DNA of 64,000 bases, from the NCBI GenBank assembly GCA_019115485.1, contig DXDM01000036.1, positions 1 to 64,000 on the forward strand, written 5' to 3'. This DNA comes from Candidatus Barnesiella excrementavium. Lineage in GTDB: Bacteria > Bacteroidota > Bacteroidia > Bacteroidales > Barnesiellaceae. Position 1 is the stretch's first letter; each line of letters starts with the position of its first letter. Positions 36,965 through 44,065 of the stretch are shown here, one piece after another. Below the pieces are notes generated by a model. It was not told the origin of the DNA. It was given only the letters and a program-made list of their open reading frames with translations, and ran no database searches. The translations under genes and the position numbers were made by a program.

Positions 36965-37633
36965 TTACTCTTCTGTGTCGTTATCCAGCTCAGCCTCTTT
37001 TCTCATATCTTCCAATATTTTCCCGTTATAAGAGAAATATTTTGCACCTTGATATGCACCTGATGTATTTTGTTTTTCTTCGGGCATAAATGTCCCTACA
37101 AAGGGCGAAAGTTTATATATCCGTCCGTCATATTCGACGGAGTTGTCGCTTGCAACTTTGACTTGTACACCTGTCGGCATGAATGTAATAAACTCTCCGA
37201 TTTTAATTCCCACCAGACTGAATCTGAACCGCTCTCGTTTTACAACTCGTTTCGGTTTTTCTTGGTTGTTGTTTTCCCCTTGTTGTATGGGCTTGTTATC
37301 CTTATACTCCGTAATAACAGCATCATCTATGGTTTGAGCTATGTCTTTGAATATATCCAAAGCCATTTGGGGGGCTACGTTAAAAAACTCTCTGTTTTGT
37401 CGGATTCTAAGATCGGTTAGCCTGTCTATCGTTTTGTGAACGAGTTTCTCTACCTCATTAAACTTGACGGTTTTCATGGTGGCATATATTTCAAAGGGTA
37501 GAGGTACAGCCGTATTATCCAGTTCTTTTGAACGGACATCGACTGGGCGTGTACTTTTCCCTATCTTAACCCAATCTTCACGAAAACTTGGGTTTGTTAA
37601 AATATAGACGTATCCCGGATTTGTGTTATTCAT
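36965..37633 (-). CDS. T5orf172/GIY-YIG-like domain protein
   Basis: 222 residues. The N-terminal 100 residues (GYVYILTNPSFREDWVKIGKS, then VRSKELDNTAVPLPFEIYA and a helical stretch) match the T5orf172/MUG113 domain, a GIY-YIG-related module found in phage and bacterial DNA-binding or nuclease proteins. A charged linker (about 125-150, GENNNQEKPKRVVKRER) leads to a C-terminal part with VASDNSVEYDGRIYKLSPF that resembles DUF4357-type domains. No signal peptide, so cytosolic. The gene is an orphan and is clearly more AT-rich than the genes around it, lying next to two tRNA genes, which suggests acquisition by transfer. The molecular function is not known; nucleic-acid binding is the likely class. 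Confidence 0.8.
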   Translation of the reverse strand: MNNTNPGYVYILTNPSFREDWVKIGKSTRPVDVRSKELDNTAVPLPFEIYATMKTVKFNEVEKLVHKTIDRLTDLRIRQNREFFNVAPQMALDIFKDIAQTIDDAVITEYKDNKPIQQGENNNQEKPKRVVKRERFRFSLVGIKIGEFITFMPTGVQVKVASDNSVEYDGRIYKLSPFVGTFMPEEKQNTSGAYQGAKYFSYNGKILEDMRKEAELDNDTEE

Positions 37634-37668
37634 TTTGAATGATGGCTTAGAAAAAGAATATTCAACTA

Positions 37669-37676
37669 CAAATTTA
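37669..37676 (-). promoter_or_regulatory. Candidate promoter -7 box for the T5orf172 gene
   Basis: Minus-strand TAAATTTG, a full match to TAnnTTTG, 36 bp before the start codon. No -33 box at standard spacing. Confidence 0.4.
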
Positions 37677-37870
37677 ATAATTACGGTGAAAGATTTTAAT
37701 TGTTAAGTAGAAAATATATATTCAGATAGGTTGTCGGCCTATTTTCCTCAAATCTATTTATTTATTTCTTGACTTTCCTGACGGTCTTTGGGGGATTTCG
37801 TGTCGTGCCGTGGAATGACTCGATTGTATTTTTATGTTGCGCTATCGTTTTTAGCCACCCTTTGGCTATC

Positions 37871-37916
37871 TAAAAAAAATAAATAGAGCTGAAAATCAAA
37901 TGATTAACAGCTCTAT
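37871..37916 (-). terminator. Rho-independent terminator of the tRNA unit
   Basis: Read on the minus strand: a 9-bp stem (37908-37916 paired with 37883-37891, ATAGAGCTG/CAGCTCTAT) with a 16-nt loop, followed by TTTATTTTTTTTAG. It lies 4 bp after the 3' end of tRNA-Leu, so it ends the two-tRNA transcript. The rest of 37634-37870 shows no gene; a short stem (TAGCCA/TGGCTA) lies near 37852-37869. Confidence 0.85.
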
Positions 37917-37920
37917 ACAG

Positions 37921-38004
37921 TACCCGAAGGGGGACTTGAACCCCCACAGCCGCAATGGCCAAAGGATTTTAAGTCCTTCGTGTCTACCATTCCACCATTC
38001 GGGC
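37921..38004 (-). tRNA. tRNA-Leu (anticodon UAA)
   Basis: Minus-strand cloverleaf of 84 nt beginning GCCCGAATGG. The acceptor stem is GCCCGAA/TTCGGGT with a G-U first pair and discriminator A. The anticodon loop is CTTAAAA (anticodon TAA), there is a long variable arm as in class II tRNAs, and the T-loop is GGTTCAAGTCC. The 3' CCA is not encoded. Confidence 0.95.
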
Positions 38005-38009
38005 AGCCT

Positions 38010-38085
38010 TGGAGCGAAAAACGGGACTCGAACCCGCGACCCCAACCTTGGCAAGGTTGTGCTCTACCAACTGAGCTATTTTCGC
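38010..38085 (-). tRNA. tRNA-Gly (anticodon GCC)
   Basis: Minus-strand cloverleaf of 76 nt beginning GCGAAAATAGCTCAG. The anticodon loop is TTGCCAA (anticodon GCC), the T-loop GGTTCGAGTCC, the acceptor stem GCGAAAA/TTTTCGC with discriminator T, and the CCA end is encoded at 38010-38012. It is separated by 5 bp from tRNA-Leu, so both are cut from one transcript. Confidence 0.96.
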
Positions 38086-38096
38086 AGTTGCGAGTG

Positions 38097-38127
38097 CAAA
38101 GATAAGATGCTTTTTTGTTTCTGCAAA
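38097..38127 (-). promoter_or_regulatory. Promoter of the tRNA-Gly/tRNA-Leu unit
   Basis: On the minus strand: TTTG (38127-38124), 19 bp, TATCTTTG (38104-38097). This is an exact match to the Bacteroides primary sigma consensus TTTG-N19-21-TAnnTTTG, 11 bp before the 5' end of mature tRNA-Gly. Confidence 0.8.
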
Positions 38128-38218
38128 ATTACGGATTGAAAATCTCTTTTGCCCCTTGTGGCGCCTCTGCGGTTGATGTGCTTACCGAGGTGTTCCGGGA
38201 TTGTGTCGGGGGGGACAA

Positions 38219-38704
38219 TCAACGGTAGATGAGTTGGCCGCCGGCGGTGCCGTAGGGGGCTATGTGGTAGACTTGCAGAAAGTAGCGCCCGTCTTTGGCG
38301 GGGCCGCTCATGGGGCCTCCGGTCGATATGTCGTAGGTGGAGCCGCATTTGGGACAGCGCAGGCAGAGGTTGTCTTCGTCGAACTCGATGCGAATGTTGG
38401 AGTTTATCTCGACGGGACAGCAGAGGTCGTAGACGAAGGGGACGGCGTGCTCGTTGGTGATGAGCATGAGCCCGGCATAGCCGGTGGCCGACGAAAGGGT
38501 GTAGGGAAATCCGGCAGGGATTTTCTGGCTGAGGATAAACCGGCGGTGTATGAAGCTGCCGCTTACGCCGTACTGGTTCCACATGGCCTGGCTGGCAAAT
38601 TCGACCCGCACGGCGGCGGAGGGTATGCGGTCGCGGTCGCCTGCGTCGCACCCGGCGACGGCGATGGCAATCAGGAACAGAAGTATGCTTTGCAGTTTTT
38701 TCAT
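38219..38704 (-). CDS. Rieske-like small lipoprotein with Cys-rich site
   Basis: 161 residues with lipoprotein signal (AIAVAGC, Cys19). The C-terminal half has the layout of a Rieske [2Fe-2S] domain: VYDLCCPVEI (Cys95/96) and LRCPKCGSTYDISTGGPMSGPA (Cys117, Cys120), with GSTYD-x4-GxPxxGPA typical of the second Rieske loop. The classical His ligands (CxH and CxxH) are absent: the first loop reads CPVE and the second CPKC. It may therefore hold a differently liganded metal centre (Zn or four-Cys iron) or bind no cluster. It overlaps the aldo/keto reductase gene by 4 bp, so it is the last gene of the pyrE operon. The partner is unknown. Confidence 0.75.
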   Translation of the reverse strand: MKKLQSILLFLIAIAVAGCDAGDRDRIPSAAVRVEFASQAMWNQYGVSGSFIHRRFILSQKIPAGFPYTLSSATGYAGLMLITNEHAVPFVYDLCCPVEINSNIRIEFDEDNLCLRCPKCGSTYDISTGGPMSGPAKDGRYFLQVYHIAPYGTAGGQLIYR

Positions 38705-39693
38705 TTCAATATCTCCTCAATCAATTCAGTTTCGGCAGGGGTGAGGGTGAGGTTCTCGACGGCGTGGAGGTTGTCTTTCAGCTGGTCGAGGGTGCGTGCG
38801 CCCACGATTACGCTGCTCACCTCGTTGCGGCGTAGTATCCAGGCGAGGGCCAGTTGCGAAATGGATTGACCCCGCTGGTCGGCGAGGGGTTTCAACCGGG
38901 CTACCCGGGCTATCTTTTCGGGGGTGACGTCGGTGGTTTTGAGGTGTCCTTCGGGGCGGGCGGCCCGTGAGTCGGACGGTATGCCGTGTAGGTATTTGTC
39001 GCTGAGTATGCCTTGTGCCAGGGGCGAGAAGGCTACGACACCGATGCCTTTCGAGTGGCAGAGTTGCAGATGTTTTTCCTCGACGTGGCGGTCGAACATG
39101 TGATAGCGGTCCTGGTAGGCCAGGCAGGGTACTCCGGCCTCGTGCAGGTAGCTGAGGGCGTAGAGCAGTTTGTCGATGGGGTATTTCGACAACCCGATGT
39201 AGAGAGCCTTACCCTGGTGGACGATGTCGACAAGGGTCTGCATGGTTTCATCGATGGGGGTAACCCCGTCGTAGCGGTGGCTGTAAAAGAGGTCGACGTA
39301 GTCGAGCCGCATGCGCCGCAGGCTCTGGTCGATGCTGGCCATGAGGTTTTTGCGTGAACTGTTCCCGCCGTAGGGGCCCGCCCACATTTCGTGCCCGGCC
39401 TTGGTGGTGATGAACATCTCGTCGCGGTGGGCGGCGAAGCTTTGTTTCATCATGCGTCCGAAGTTCTCCTCGGCACTGCCGGGAGGGGGACCGTAGTTGT
39501 TGGCCAGGTCGAAGTGGCAGATGCCGTGGTCGAAGGCGTACCGGACCATTTCGAGTCCGGTGGCGTAGGAGTCGATGTGGCCGAAGTTATGCCACAGCCC
39601 GAGGGAGATGACGGGCAGTTCTACCCCGCTGTTGCTGCAACGGCGGTAAACCATGCCGTTGGTATAGCGGTCGGGTTGAGGTTGGTAGTCCAT
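38701..39693 (-). CDS. Aldo/keto reductase (YghZ-like L-glyceraldehyde-3-phosphate reductase type)
   Basis: Cytosolic NADPH-dependent reductase of aldehydes/ketones, 330 residues, TIM barrel. The start is ATG at 39693 (MDYQPQPDRYTNGMVYRRC); the frame runs on to 39897, but that stretch is the other-frame shadow of argH. The AKR tetrad is complete: Asp62 and Tyr67 (HFDLANNYGPPPGSAEENFG), Lys98 (ITTKAGHEMW) and His139 (FYSHRYD). The Asp-Leu-Ala-Asn-Asn-Tyr-Gly-Pro-Pro-Pro motif and GPYGG are marks of the YghZ/AKR14 group. The cofactor-binding end is SVIVGARTLDQL. It starts 4 bp after argH and overlaps the next gene by 4 bp, so it belongs to the pyrE-argH operon, perhaps for aldehyde detoxification. 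Confidence 0.93.
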   Translation of the reverse strand: MDYQPQPDRYTNGMVYRRCSNSGVELPVISLGLWHNFGHIDSYATGLEMVRYAFDHGICHFDLANNYGPPPGSAEENFGRMMKQSFAAHRDEMFITTKAGHEMWAGPYGGNSSRKNLMASIDQSLRRMRLDYVDLFYSHRYDGVTPIDETMQTLVDIVHQGKALYIGLSKYPIDKLLYALSYLHEAGVPCLAYQDRYHMFDRHVEEKHLQLCHSKGIGVVAFSPLAQGILSDKYLHGIPSDSRAARPEGHLKTTDVTPEKIARVARLKPLADQRGQSISQLALAWILRRNEVSSVIVGARTLDQLKDNLHAVENLTLTPAETELIEEILK

Positions 39694-39697
39694 AGTG

Positions 39698-41047
39698 TCA
39701 ATCGTTTTGGAGGCCCAGCAGCCGGGCTTCGGCCCGTTGGGCACGGTCAAAGTCGAAACTGGCCACGGTTTGCTGCATGAGTGCCGTGATGCGGTCGTTG
39801 CACAAGTTGCCGATGCTGCCTTCGTGGGTGTGGGCGATGTGCTTGTCGGGGGTGAACTGCCCGGCTTCGATTTCGAGCCCCACCTGCTTGTAGGCATCGC
39901 GGAAGGGGACTCCGGCCTGTACGCGGCGGTTTACCTCTTCGACACTGAACATGTAGTTGTAGCGCGGGTCGTCGATGATGTGGGTATTCACTTCGATTTG
40001 AGCCATCATGAGGTCGACCATGTGCAGGCAGTCGTCCAGTTCGTCGAAGGCCGGCAGGAATAGCTCCTTGATGATTTGCAGATCTCTGAAATAACCCGAA
40101 GGCAGGTTGTTGGCGATGAGCGTAATCTGGTAGGGCAGGGCTTGCAGCTTGTTGCATTTGGCCCGGGTGAGTTCAAAGACGTCGGGGTTTTTCTTGTGCG
40201 GCATGATGCTCGAGCCGGTGGTGAAGGTGTCGGGCAGTTTGATGAAGCCGAAGTTTTGCGAGTTGTAGAGGCAGGCGTCGAAAGCCAGTTTGGCCAGCGT
40301 GGCGGCTACCGAGGCAATGGCCGAGGCCACGAGCCGCTCGGTCTTCCCGCGACCCATCTGGGCATAGACCACGTTGTAGTCCATCGACTCGAATCCCAAC
40401 AGGTCGGTGGTGCGGGTGCGGTCGAGTGGGAATGACGAGCCGTAACCGGCGGCCGAACCCAAAGGGTTGCGGTTGCACACCCGGTAGGCGGCCTGCATGA
40501 CGATGAGGTCGTCGACCAGACTCTCGGCATAGGCGGCAAACCACAGGCCGAACGATGAGGGCATGGCCACTTGCAGGTGGGTGTACCCCGGCATGAGTAC
40601 CGTTTTATAGCGTTCACTCTGGTCGATGAGGGTGGTGAACAACTGTTCGACCCCTTCGACAAGCCGGTGCAGCCGGGCCCGCGTGAAGAGTTTGAGGTCG
40701 ACCAGCACCTGGTCGTTGCGGGAGCGTCCGCTGTGAATCTTCTTGCCCATGTCGCCCAGTCGGCGGGTGAGCAGCAGTTCCACCTGCGAATGCACGTCCT
40801 CGACCCCCTCTTCGATGGTGAAGGAGCCCGACCGGATATCGCGGTAGATTTGTCGTAACTCGGCGGTCAGTCTCTCCAACTCATCGGCCGTGAGCAGCCC
40901 GATGGATTGAAGCATGTTGATATGAGCCAGCGACCCCAGAATGTCGTAGGGGGCCAGGTAGAGGTCCATCTCCCGGTCGCGGCCTACGGTGAATCGTTCC
41001 ACATCGTGGTTGACCTGTACCGATTTTTCCCAAAGTTTCTGTGCCAT
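39698..41047 (-). CDS. argH: Argininosuccinate lyase
   Basis: Last step of arginine synthesis: argininosuccinate gives arginine + fumarate. 449 residues, homotetrameric fumarase/aspartase fold, cytosolic. The start is ATG 41047 (MAQKLWEKSVQVNHDVERFT); the frame continues upstream to 41401, but that part is a shadow. Motifs in order: DVHSQVE (about 84-90), IHSGRSRNDQ (about 104-112), MPGYTHLQVA (about 152-161), the GSSIMPHKKNPD fumarate-lyase signature (about 278-289, catalytic Ser loop) and RDLQIIKEL. Co-directional with pyrE and the SRPBCC gene upstream; this pyrE-SRPBCC-argH order is typical of Bacteroidales. Confidence 0.97.
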   Translation of the reverse strand: MAQKLWEKSVQVNHDVERFTVGRDREMDLYLAPYDILGSLAHINMLQSIGLLTADELERLTAELRQIYRDIRSGSFTIEEGVEDVHSQVELLLTRRLGDMGKKIHSGRSRNDQVLVDLKLFTRARLHRLVEGVEQLFTTLIDQSERYKTVLMPGYTHLQVAMPSSFGLWFAAYAESLVDDLIVMQAAYRVCNRNPLGSAAGYGSSFPLDRTRTTDLLGFESMDYNVVYAQMGRGKTERLVASAIASVAATLAKLAFDACLYNSQNFGFIKLPDTFTTGSSIMPHKKNPDVFELTRAKCNKLQALPYQITLIANNLPSGYFRDLQIIKELFLPAFDELDDCLHMVDLMMAQIEVNTHIIDDPRYNYMFSVEEVNRRVQAGVPFRDAYKQVGLEIEAGQFTPDKHIAHTHEGSIGNLCNDRITALMQQTVASFDFDRAQRAEARLLGLQND

Positions 41048-41121
41048 ACGAGTTACAGTTTGGTTGTCATGAAAAAATGTCGGGCAAGAGCCTTTGACTC
41101 CCGCCCCTCCCCGCCGTGGGG

Positions 41122-41550
41122 TTATTGTTCGTAAGGGAGAACCACCAGCATGTCGGCCATCTTGTCGACACCCTCTTGCAGCGGTTTCGACACCATGGGC
41201 TTGATGAAGGGGTTCAACTCGGCCTTGACCGTGACGCGCGATGCCGTCTCGTTTTCGCCGGTGGGCACGAACTGTATCCACAGGTTGAGCGGCAACGGCG
41301 AGTTTTCGGCCTCGAACTTGATGGTCTTGTTCGGTTCCCGGTTCACGATGCGAAAGGTGACCGAGCCGATGGGGCTCACCTCGATGGAGAGGCTGTCGCA
41401 ATCGTAGCCCGTGATTTTGAGCTTGCTCTTGTTCTCGGGAGCATTCAGCACACTTTGAAACCGATCGAGGTTCGAGAGGTCGGAGAGAAGGGCATACACC
41501 TTCTCCACGGCGTGGGCAATCCGCACCGTTTTGCTTTCGAAACTGGTCAT
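41122..41550 (-). CDS. SRPBCC/START-like ligand-binding protein
   Basis: 142 residues, no signal peptide. Start MTSFESKTVRIAHAVEKVYALLSDLSNLDRF is the classical beginning of the SRPBCC (polyketide cyclase/START) fold: first strand, then two short helices. The beta-sheet (SIEVSPIGSVTFRIVNREPN, IKFEAEN, LWIQFVPT, SRVTVKAEL) and the long C-terminal helix (PLQEGVDKMADMLVVLPYEQ) complete it. Such proteins bind hydrophobic ligands in a central cavity. The gene overlaps pyrE by 4 bp, suggesting translational coupling. It has no known enzymatic residue pattern, and its conserved position between pyrE and argH in Bacteroidales has no explanation that I know of. Confidence 0.88.
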   Translation of the reverse strand: MTSFESKTVRIAHAVEKVYALLSDLSNLDRFQSVLNAPENKSKLKITGYDCDSLSIEVSPIGSVTFRIVNREPNKTIKFEAENSPLPLNLWIQFVPTGENETASRVTVKAELNPFIKPMVSKPLQEGVDKMADMLVVLPYEQ

Positions 41551-42203
41551 ACGGCGGGCGTGTTGTTGTGGGGACCTTGCCAGTTCGCGGGGTCTTTACG
41601 CCACTCCTGCAACGTTTCGAGGTCTTCGGGTTTGATGTAGTTGGTCTCCAAAGCCGTTTCGAGCATGGCGTTGTAGTTGCTCAGCGTAATCAGTTCGACC
41701 TGAGCGGCCTTGAACTTGCGGGTAGCTACGGGGAATCCATAGGTGAAGATGGCCACCATGCCAATCACTTCGCAGCCGGCATTGCGGATAGCTTCGACGG
41801 CTTTCAGACTGCTGCCGCCGGTCGAGATGAGGTCCTCGATAACGACTACTTTCTGACCGGGAACCAGGTTACCCTCGATAAGGTTTTCGAGGCCGTGGTC
41901 TTTCGGAGCCGAACGCACATATACATAAGGCAGGCCCAGTGTCTCGGCCACCAGGGCACCTTGTGCGATGGCGCCGGTAGCTACGCCGGCAATGGCATCG
42001 GCCGTGCCGAAGTTCTCCATGATGACGCGGCAAAGTTCCACTTTGATAAAGGTTCTTACCTCGGGGTAGGAGAGTGTGCGACGGTTGTCGGTGTATATGG
42101 GTGAATTCCAGCCTGATGCCCAGGTGAAAGGATTCTCGGGTTGCAGTTTGATGGCTCTGATTTTTAAGAGTTTCTCAGCCAGTAATCGTTCTACCGTTTT
42201 CAT
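41547..42203 (-). CDS. pyrE: Orotate phosphoribosyltransferase
   Basis: Pyrimidine synthesis: orotate + PRPP gives orotidine 5'-phosphate. 218 residues, type I phosphoribosyltransferase fold. Recognisable parts: the N-terminal FTWASGWNSPIYTDNR loop (orotate site), AIAGVATGAIAQGALVAETLGLPYVYVR, the flexible catalytic loop Lys-Asp-His-Gly (SAPKDHGLENLIEG) and the PRPP-binding motif VVVIEDLISTGGSS (about 118-131). First gene of the operon with SRPBCC, argH, the aldo/keto reductase and the Rieske-like lipoprotein; a candidate promoter lies at 42233-42240. Confidence 0.97.
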   Translation of the reverse strand: MKTVERLLAEKLLKIRAIKLQPENPFTWASGWNSPIYTDNRRTLSYPEVRTFIKVELCRVIMENFGTADAIAGVATGAIAQGALVAETLGLPYVYVRSAPKDHGLENLIEGNLVPGQKVVVIEDLISTGGSSLKAVEAIRNAGCEVIGMVAIFTYGFPVATRKFKAAQVELITLSNYNAMLETALETNYIKPEDLETLQEWRKDPANWQGPHNNTPAV

Positions 42204-42232
42204 GACGAATAATATTTAGGATAATTTGAAAA

Positions 42233-42240
42233 CAAAGGTA
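42233..42240 (-). promoter_or_regulatory. Candidate promoter -7 box of the pyrE operon
   Basis: Minus-strand TACCTTTG, a full match to TAnnTTTG, 30 bp before the pyrE ATG. No clean TTTG at -33. The remaining part of 42241-42363 holds no gene. Confidence 0.55.
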
Positions 42241-42363
42241 AGAAAAATTCGGGAGATTCGCTCCGTTTTTTTGTGTAAAGTGCGTTAGTGATTACAAATT
42301 GAGTCAGAGGCGGTTGTAATTCGGTTTGGTAGGAACGCCATCTTTCACATGTGTGGTTGCCTG

Positions 42364-43914
42364 TTAATGGATAACCCAGGTTTGATTGCCGGCTTTTATC
42401 GGGTATTCGATGCCGTTTATTTTCAAGGTATAATCGGCGTTGCTGTTGACGGTTATCTCATTGTCCCGGGCCACGATGTCGGTTATCGTATTCCCGAAAC
42501 GGAGGTTCTTTATGCCTTGTTCTCCGTGACCCGTTTTCCTCCATTCCACCAGATTCTTGGTCGCGTCGATGTTGTAAAAACCGATGACGTTTTCAATGAA
42601 CAGGGAGATGGGTCCGAGAGCCGACCACCCGCAGAAATCGGGGGTGACCAGTTCCCGGCCGTTTTCCCGCTGCCTTTCCGAGGGGCGTGGTTGTGAGGGA
42701 GAGTAGCATTCCCAAATGGTATGAGGAGTGAATTGAGCATAGGTATCGTACATTTGAGTCAGCAACTTATAGGAGTTTTCGTAGGCTATGTCGTAGTAGC
42801 CATACTTTTCCAGGGCTTTGGTTGCCATGTAGGCAAGCGGCAGCCAAATGCCACCACGCCAGTAGTCGCCTATTTCGTGATTATAATCGGGGTCGTCTCG
42901 CGATACGGAGGGCCAGGGATACTCCCCGCCGAAGGTATTGGGGTCGGTAGCATACTGGGCAAGCCGTTGAGCCTGTGTGGCATCGGCCACCTCGGCCAGC
43001 AGGGTCCAGTAGACGGTAGGGGTTTTTACCTTGACCAAAGAGTGGTCGTCTTCCGAAAGGTCATAGTAAAAGCCATCTTGCTTGTCCCAGTAGTATGAGT
43101 TCAGCAACTCTTTGTTGTGGTTGTAGAGATTCTTGAATTCCCGGGCCGTAGCGGCGTCGCCTACCACCTCGGCCAGTCGGGTAATGTACAGGGCCGAGGT
43201 GGCCTGCTGTGCTAAAGCGTCCATCCACAGGAGTTCCCCTTTGCGGCCCCTTCCCCGGGGGGTATTGTCCATGCCGCTCGGGGTCCAGCTCCATATGTAG
43301 CCGATGTCCCGTTTTTCGAGCCCGATCCATGAATGGCCGAAGTTGTTGAATTTCGTGCCGCGTTTCAGGCTGTCGAACCAGTAATAATGCCGTTGCAGGA
43401 ATCGCTCCTCGGTGAGTAGCCGTTTGATGTGCTCCTTGTCGCCGGTCATTTTATAATATTCATATTCAACCCAGGAGTAGAATGCCGGGTTGTCGGGGTG
43501 CTGTATTCGCAGGGTGCTGGGTACCTGGTTCAAGATGGGTTGATAGAAGTTGTTCAGACTTTCGATTCCCGGGAAGATGTGAGGGGCGTATTTGCAGAAC
43601 AAGACCATGAATTCGGTATCCCAAATCCATATCGTGTCGTCCCACAGATTCTCGTCCATGTAGGGCGATTGAAATACGCCGGTCTGGTATTTCACCCGTC
43701 CCCAGGCCAGTTCCCAGGCTTTCCAGTATAGGTCTATGAAATTCTGATTTTCAGAAAATACCGGTTGAGGCAGTTCGGCCTTGTTGAGTTCTCCTTTCAG
43801 TCCGGTCGCGGGCGAGGGGTTGACGATGTTTTCATCGGCCGGTTTGCATGAAGCTACGGCGGTGAATATCCAGAGACAGGTCAGGGTGGTTATAAAGATT
43901 CGTCTTTTCATCAT
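42364..43914 (-). CDS. GH63-like (alpha/alpha)6-barrel glycosidase lipoprotein
   Basis: Start at the MMKRR pair (43914 or 43911) gives a lipoprotein signal with lipobox AVASC (Cys23); the frame reaches 44133 but without a signal. The 516-residue body is a toroid of paired helices as in GH63/mannosylglycerate hydrolase-like enzymes and trehalases. Key motifs: DTIWIWDTEFM (about 93-103), SWTPSGMDNTPRGRGR (Asp216, catalytic acid in GH63), GDYWRGGIWLPLAYMA and TIWECYSP (Glu as base). Members cleave alpha-glucosides or alpha-mannosides by inversion. It is the homologue of the catalytic part of the next gene upstream on this strand, and the two form a tandem pair. An unusual inverted repeat lies just upstream (43933-44024). 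Confidence 0.85.
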   Translation of the reverse strand: MMKRRIFITTLTCLWIFTAVASCKPADENIVNPSPATGLKGELNKAELPQPVFSENQNFIDLYWKAWELAWGRVKYQTGVFQSPYMDENLWDDTIWIWDTEFMVLFCKYAPHIFPGIESLNNFYQPILNQVPSTLRIQHPDNPAFYSWVEYEYYKMTGDKEHIKRLLTEERFLQRHYYWFDSLKRGTKFNNFGHSWIGLEKRDIGYIWSWTPSGMDNTPRGRGRKGELLWMDALAQQATSALYITRLAEVVGDAATAREFKNLYNHNKELLNSYYWDKQDGFYYDLSEDDHSLVKVKTPTVYWTLLAEVADATQAQRLAQYATDPNTFGGEYPWPSVSRDDPDYNHEIGDYWRGGIWLPLAYMATKALEKYGYYDIAYENSYKLLTQMYDTYAQFTPHTIWECYSPSQPRPSERQRENGRELVTPDFCGWSALGPISLFIENVIGFYNIDATKNLVEWRKTGHGEQGIKNLRFGNTITDIVARDNEITVNSNADYTLKINGIEYPIKAGNQTWVIH

Positions 43915-43932
43915 CTGATTTTTTTGAGACAT

Positions 43933-44024
43933 CGGGCACAAAGTTCCAGCGAGAGTTGTATTGCCATGCAAGAAAAGCAACGATTTTGAAAAGGTGTTCG
44001 CTATGGTGGAATCTTTGTGCCCGG
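43933..44024. repeat. Imperfect inverted repeat with 58-bp spacer upstream of the GH63-like gene
   Basis: Left arm 43933-43948 (CGGGCACAAAGTTCCA), right arm 44007-44024 (TGGAATCTTTGTGCCCGG). The arms are reverse complements except for one extra base in the right arm and the outermost base. Each arm contains an outward-facing near match to the TAnnTTTG box. The spacer carries AGAAAAGCAAC (43971-43981), an 11-mer also present in the regulatory element at 54513-54523. It could be an operator pair, or the flanks of an invertible promoter. Confidence 0.55.
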
Positions 44025-44065
44025 TCATCTGAATAATTGTTATGGTAAGACTGATAGTGTGCAGG

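Noticed and set aside
39694-39897. N-terminal extension of the aldo/keto reductase
   Set aside because: The added residues are Ser/Thr/Pro-rich, come from the wrong frame of argH and have no homology; MDYQP at 39693 is the normal start, 4 bp after argH.
41048-41401. N-terminal extension of argH
   Set aside because: Overlaps the SRPBCC gene in another frame; ArgH proteins start at MAQKLW-like sequence, which is at 41047.
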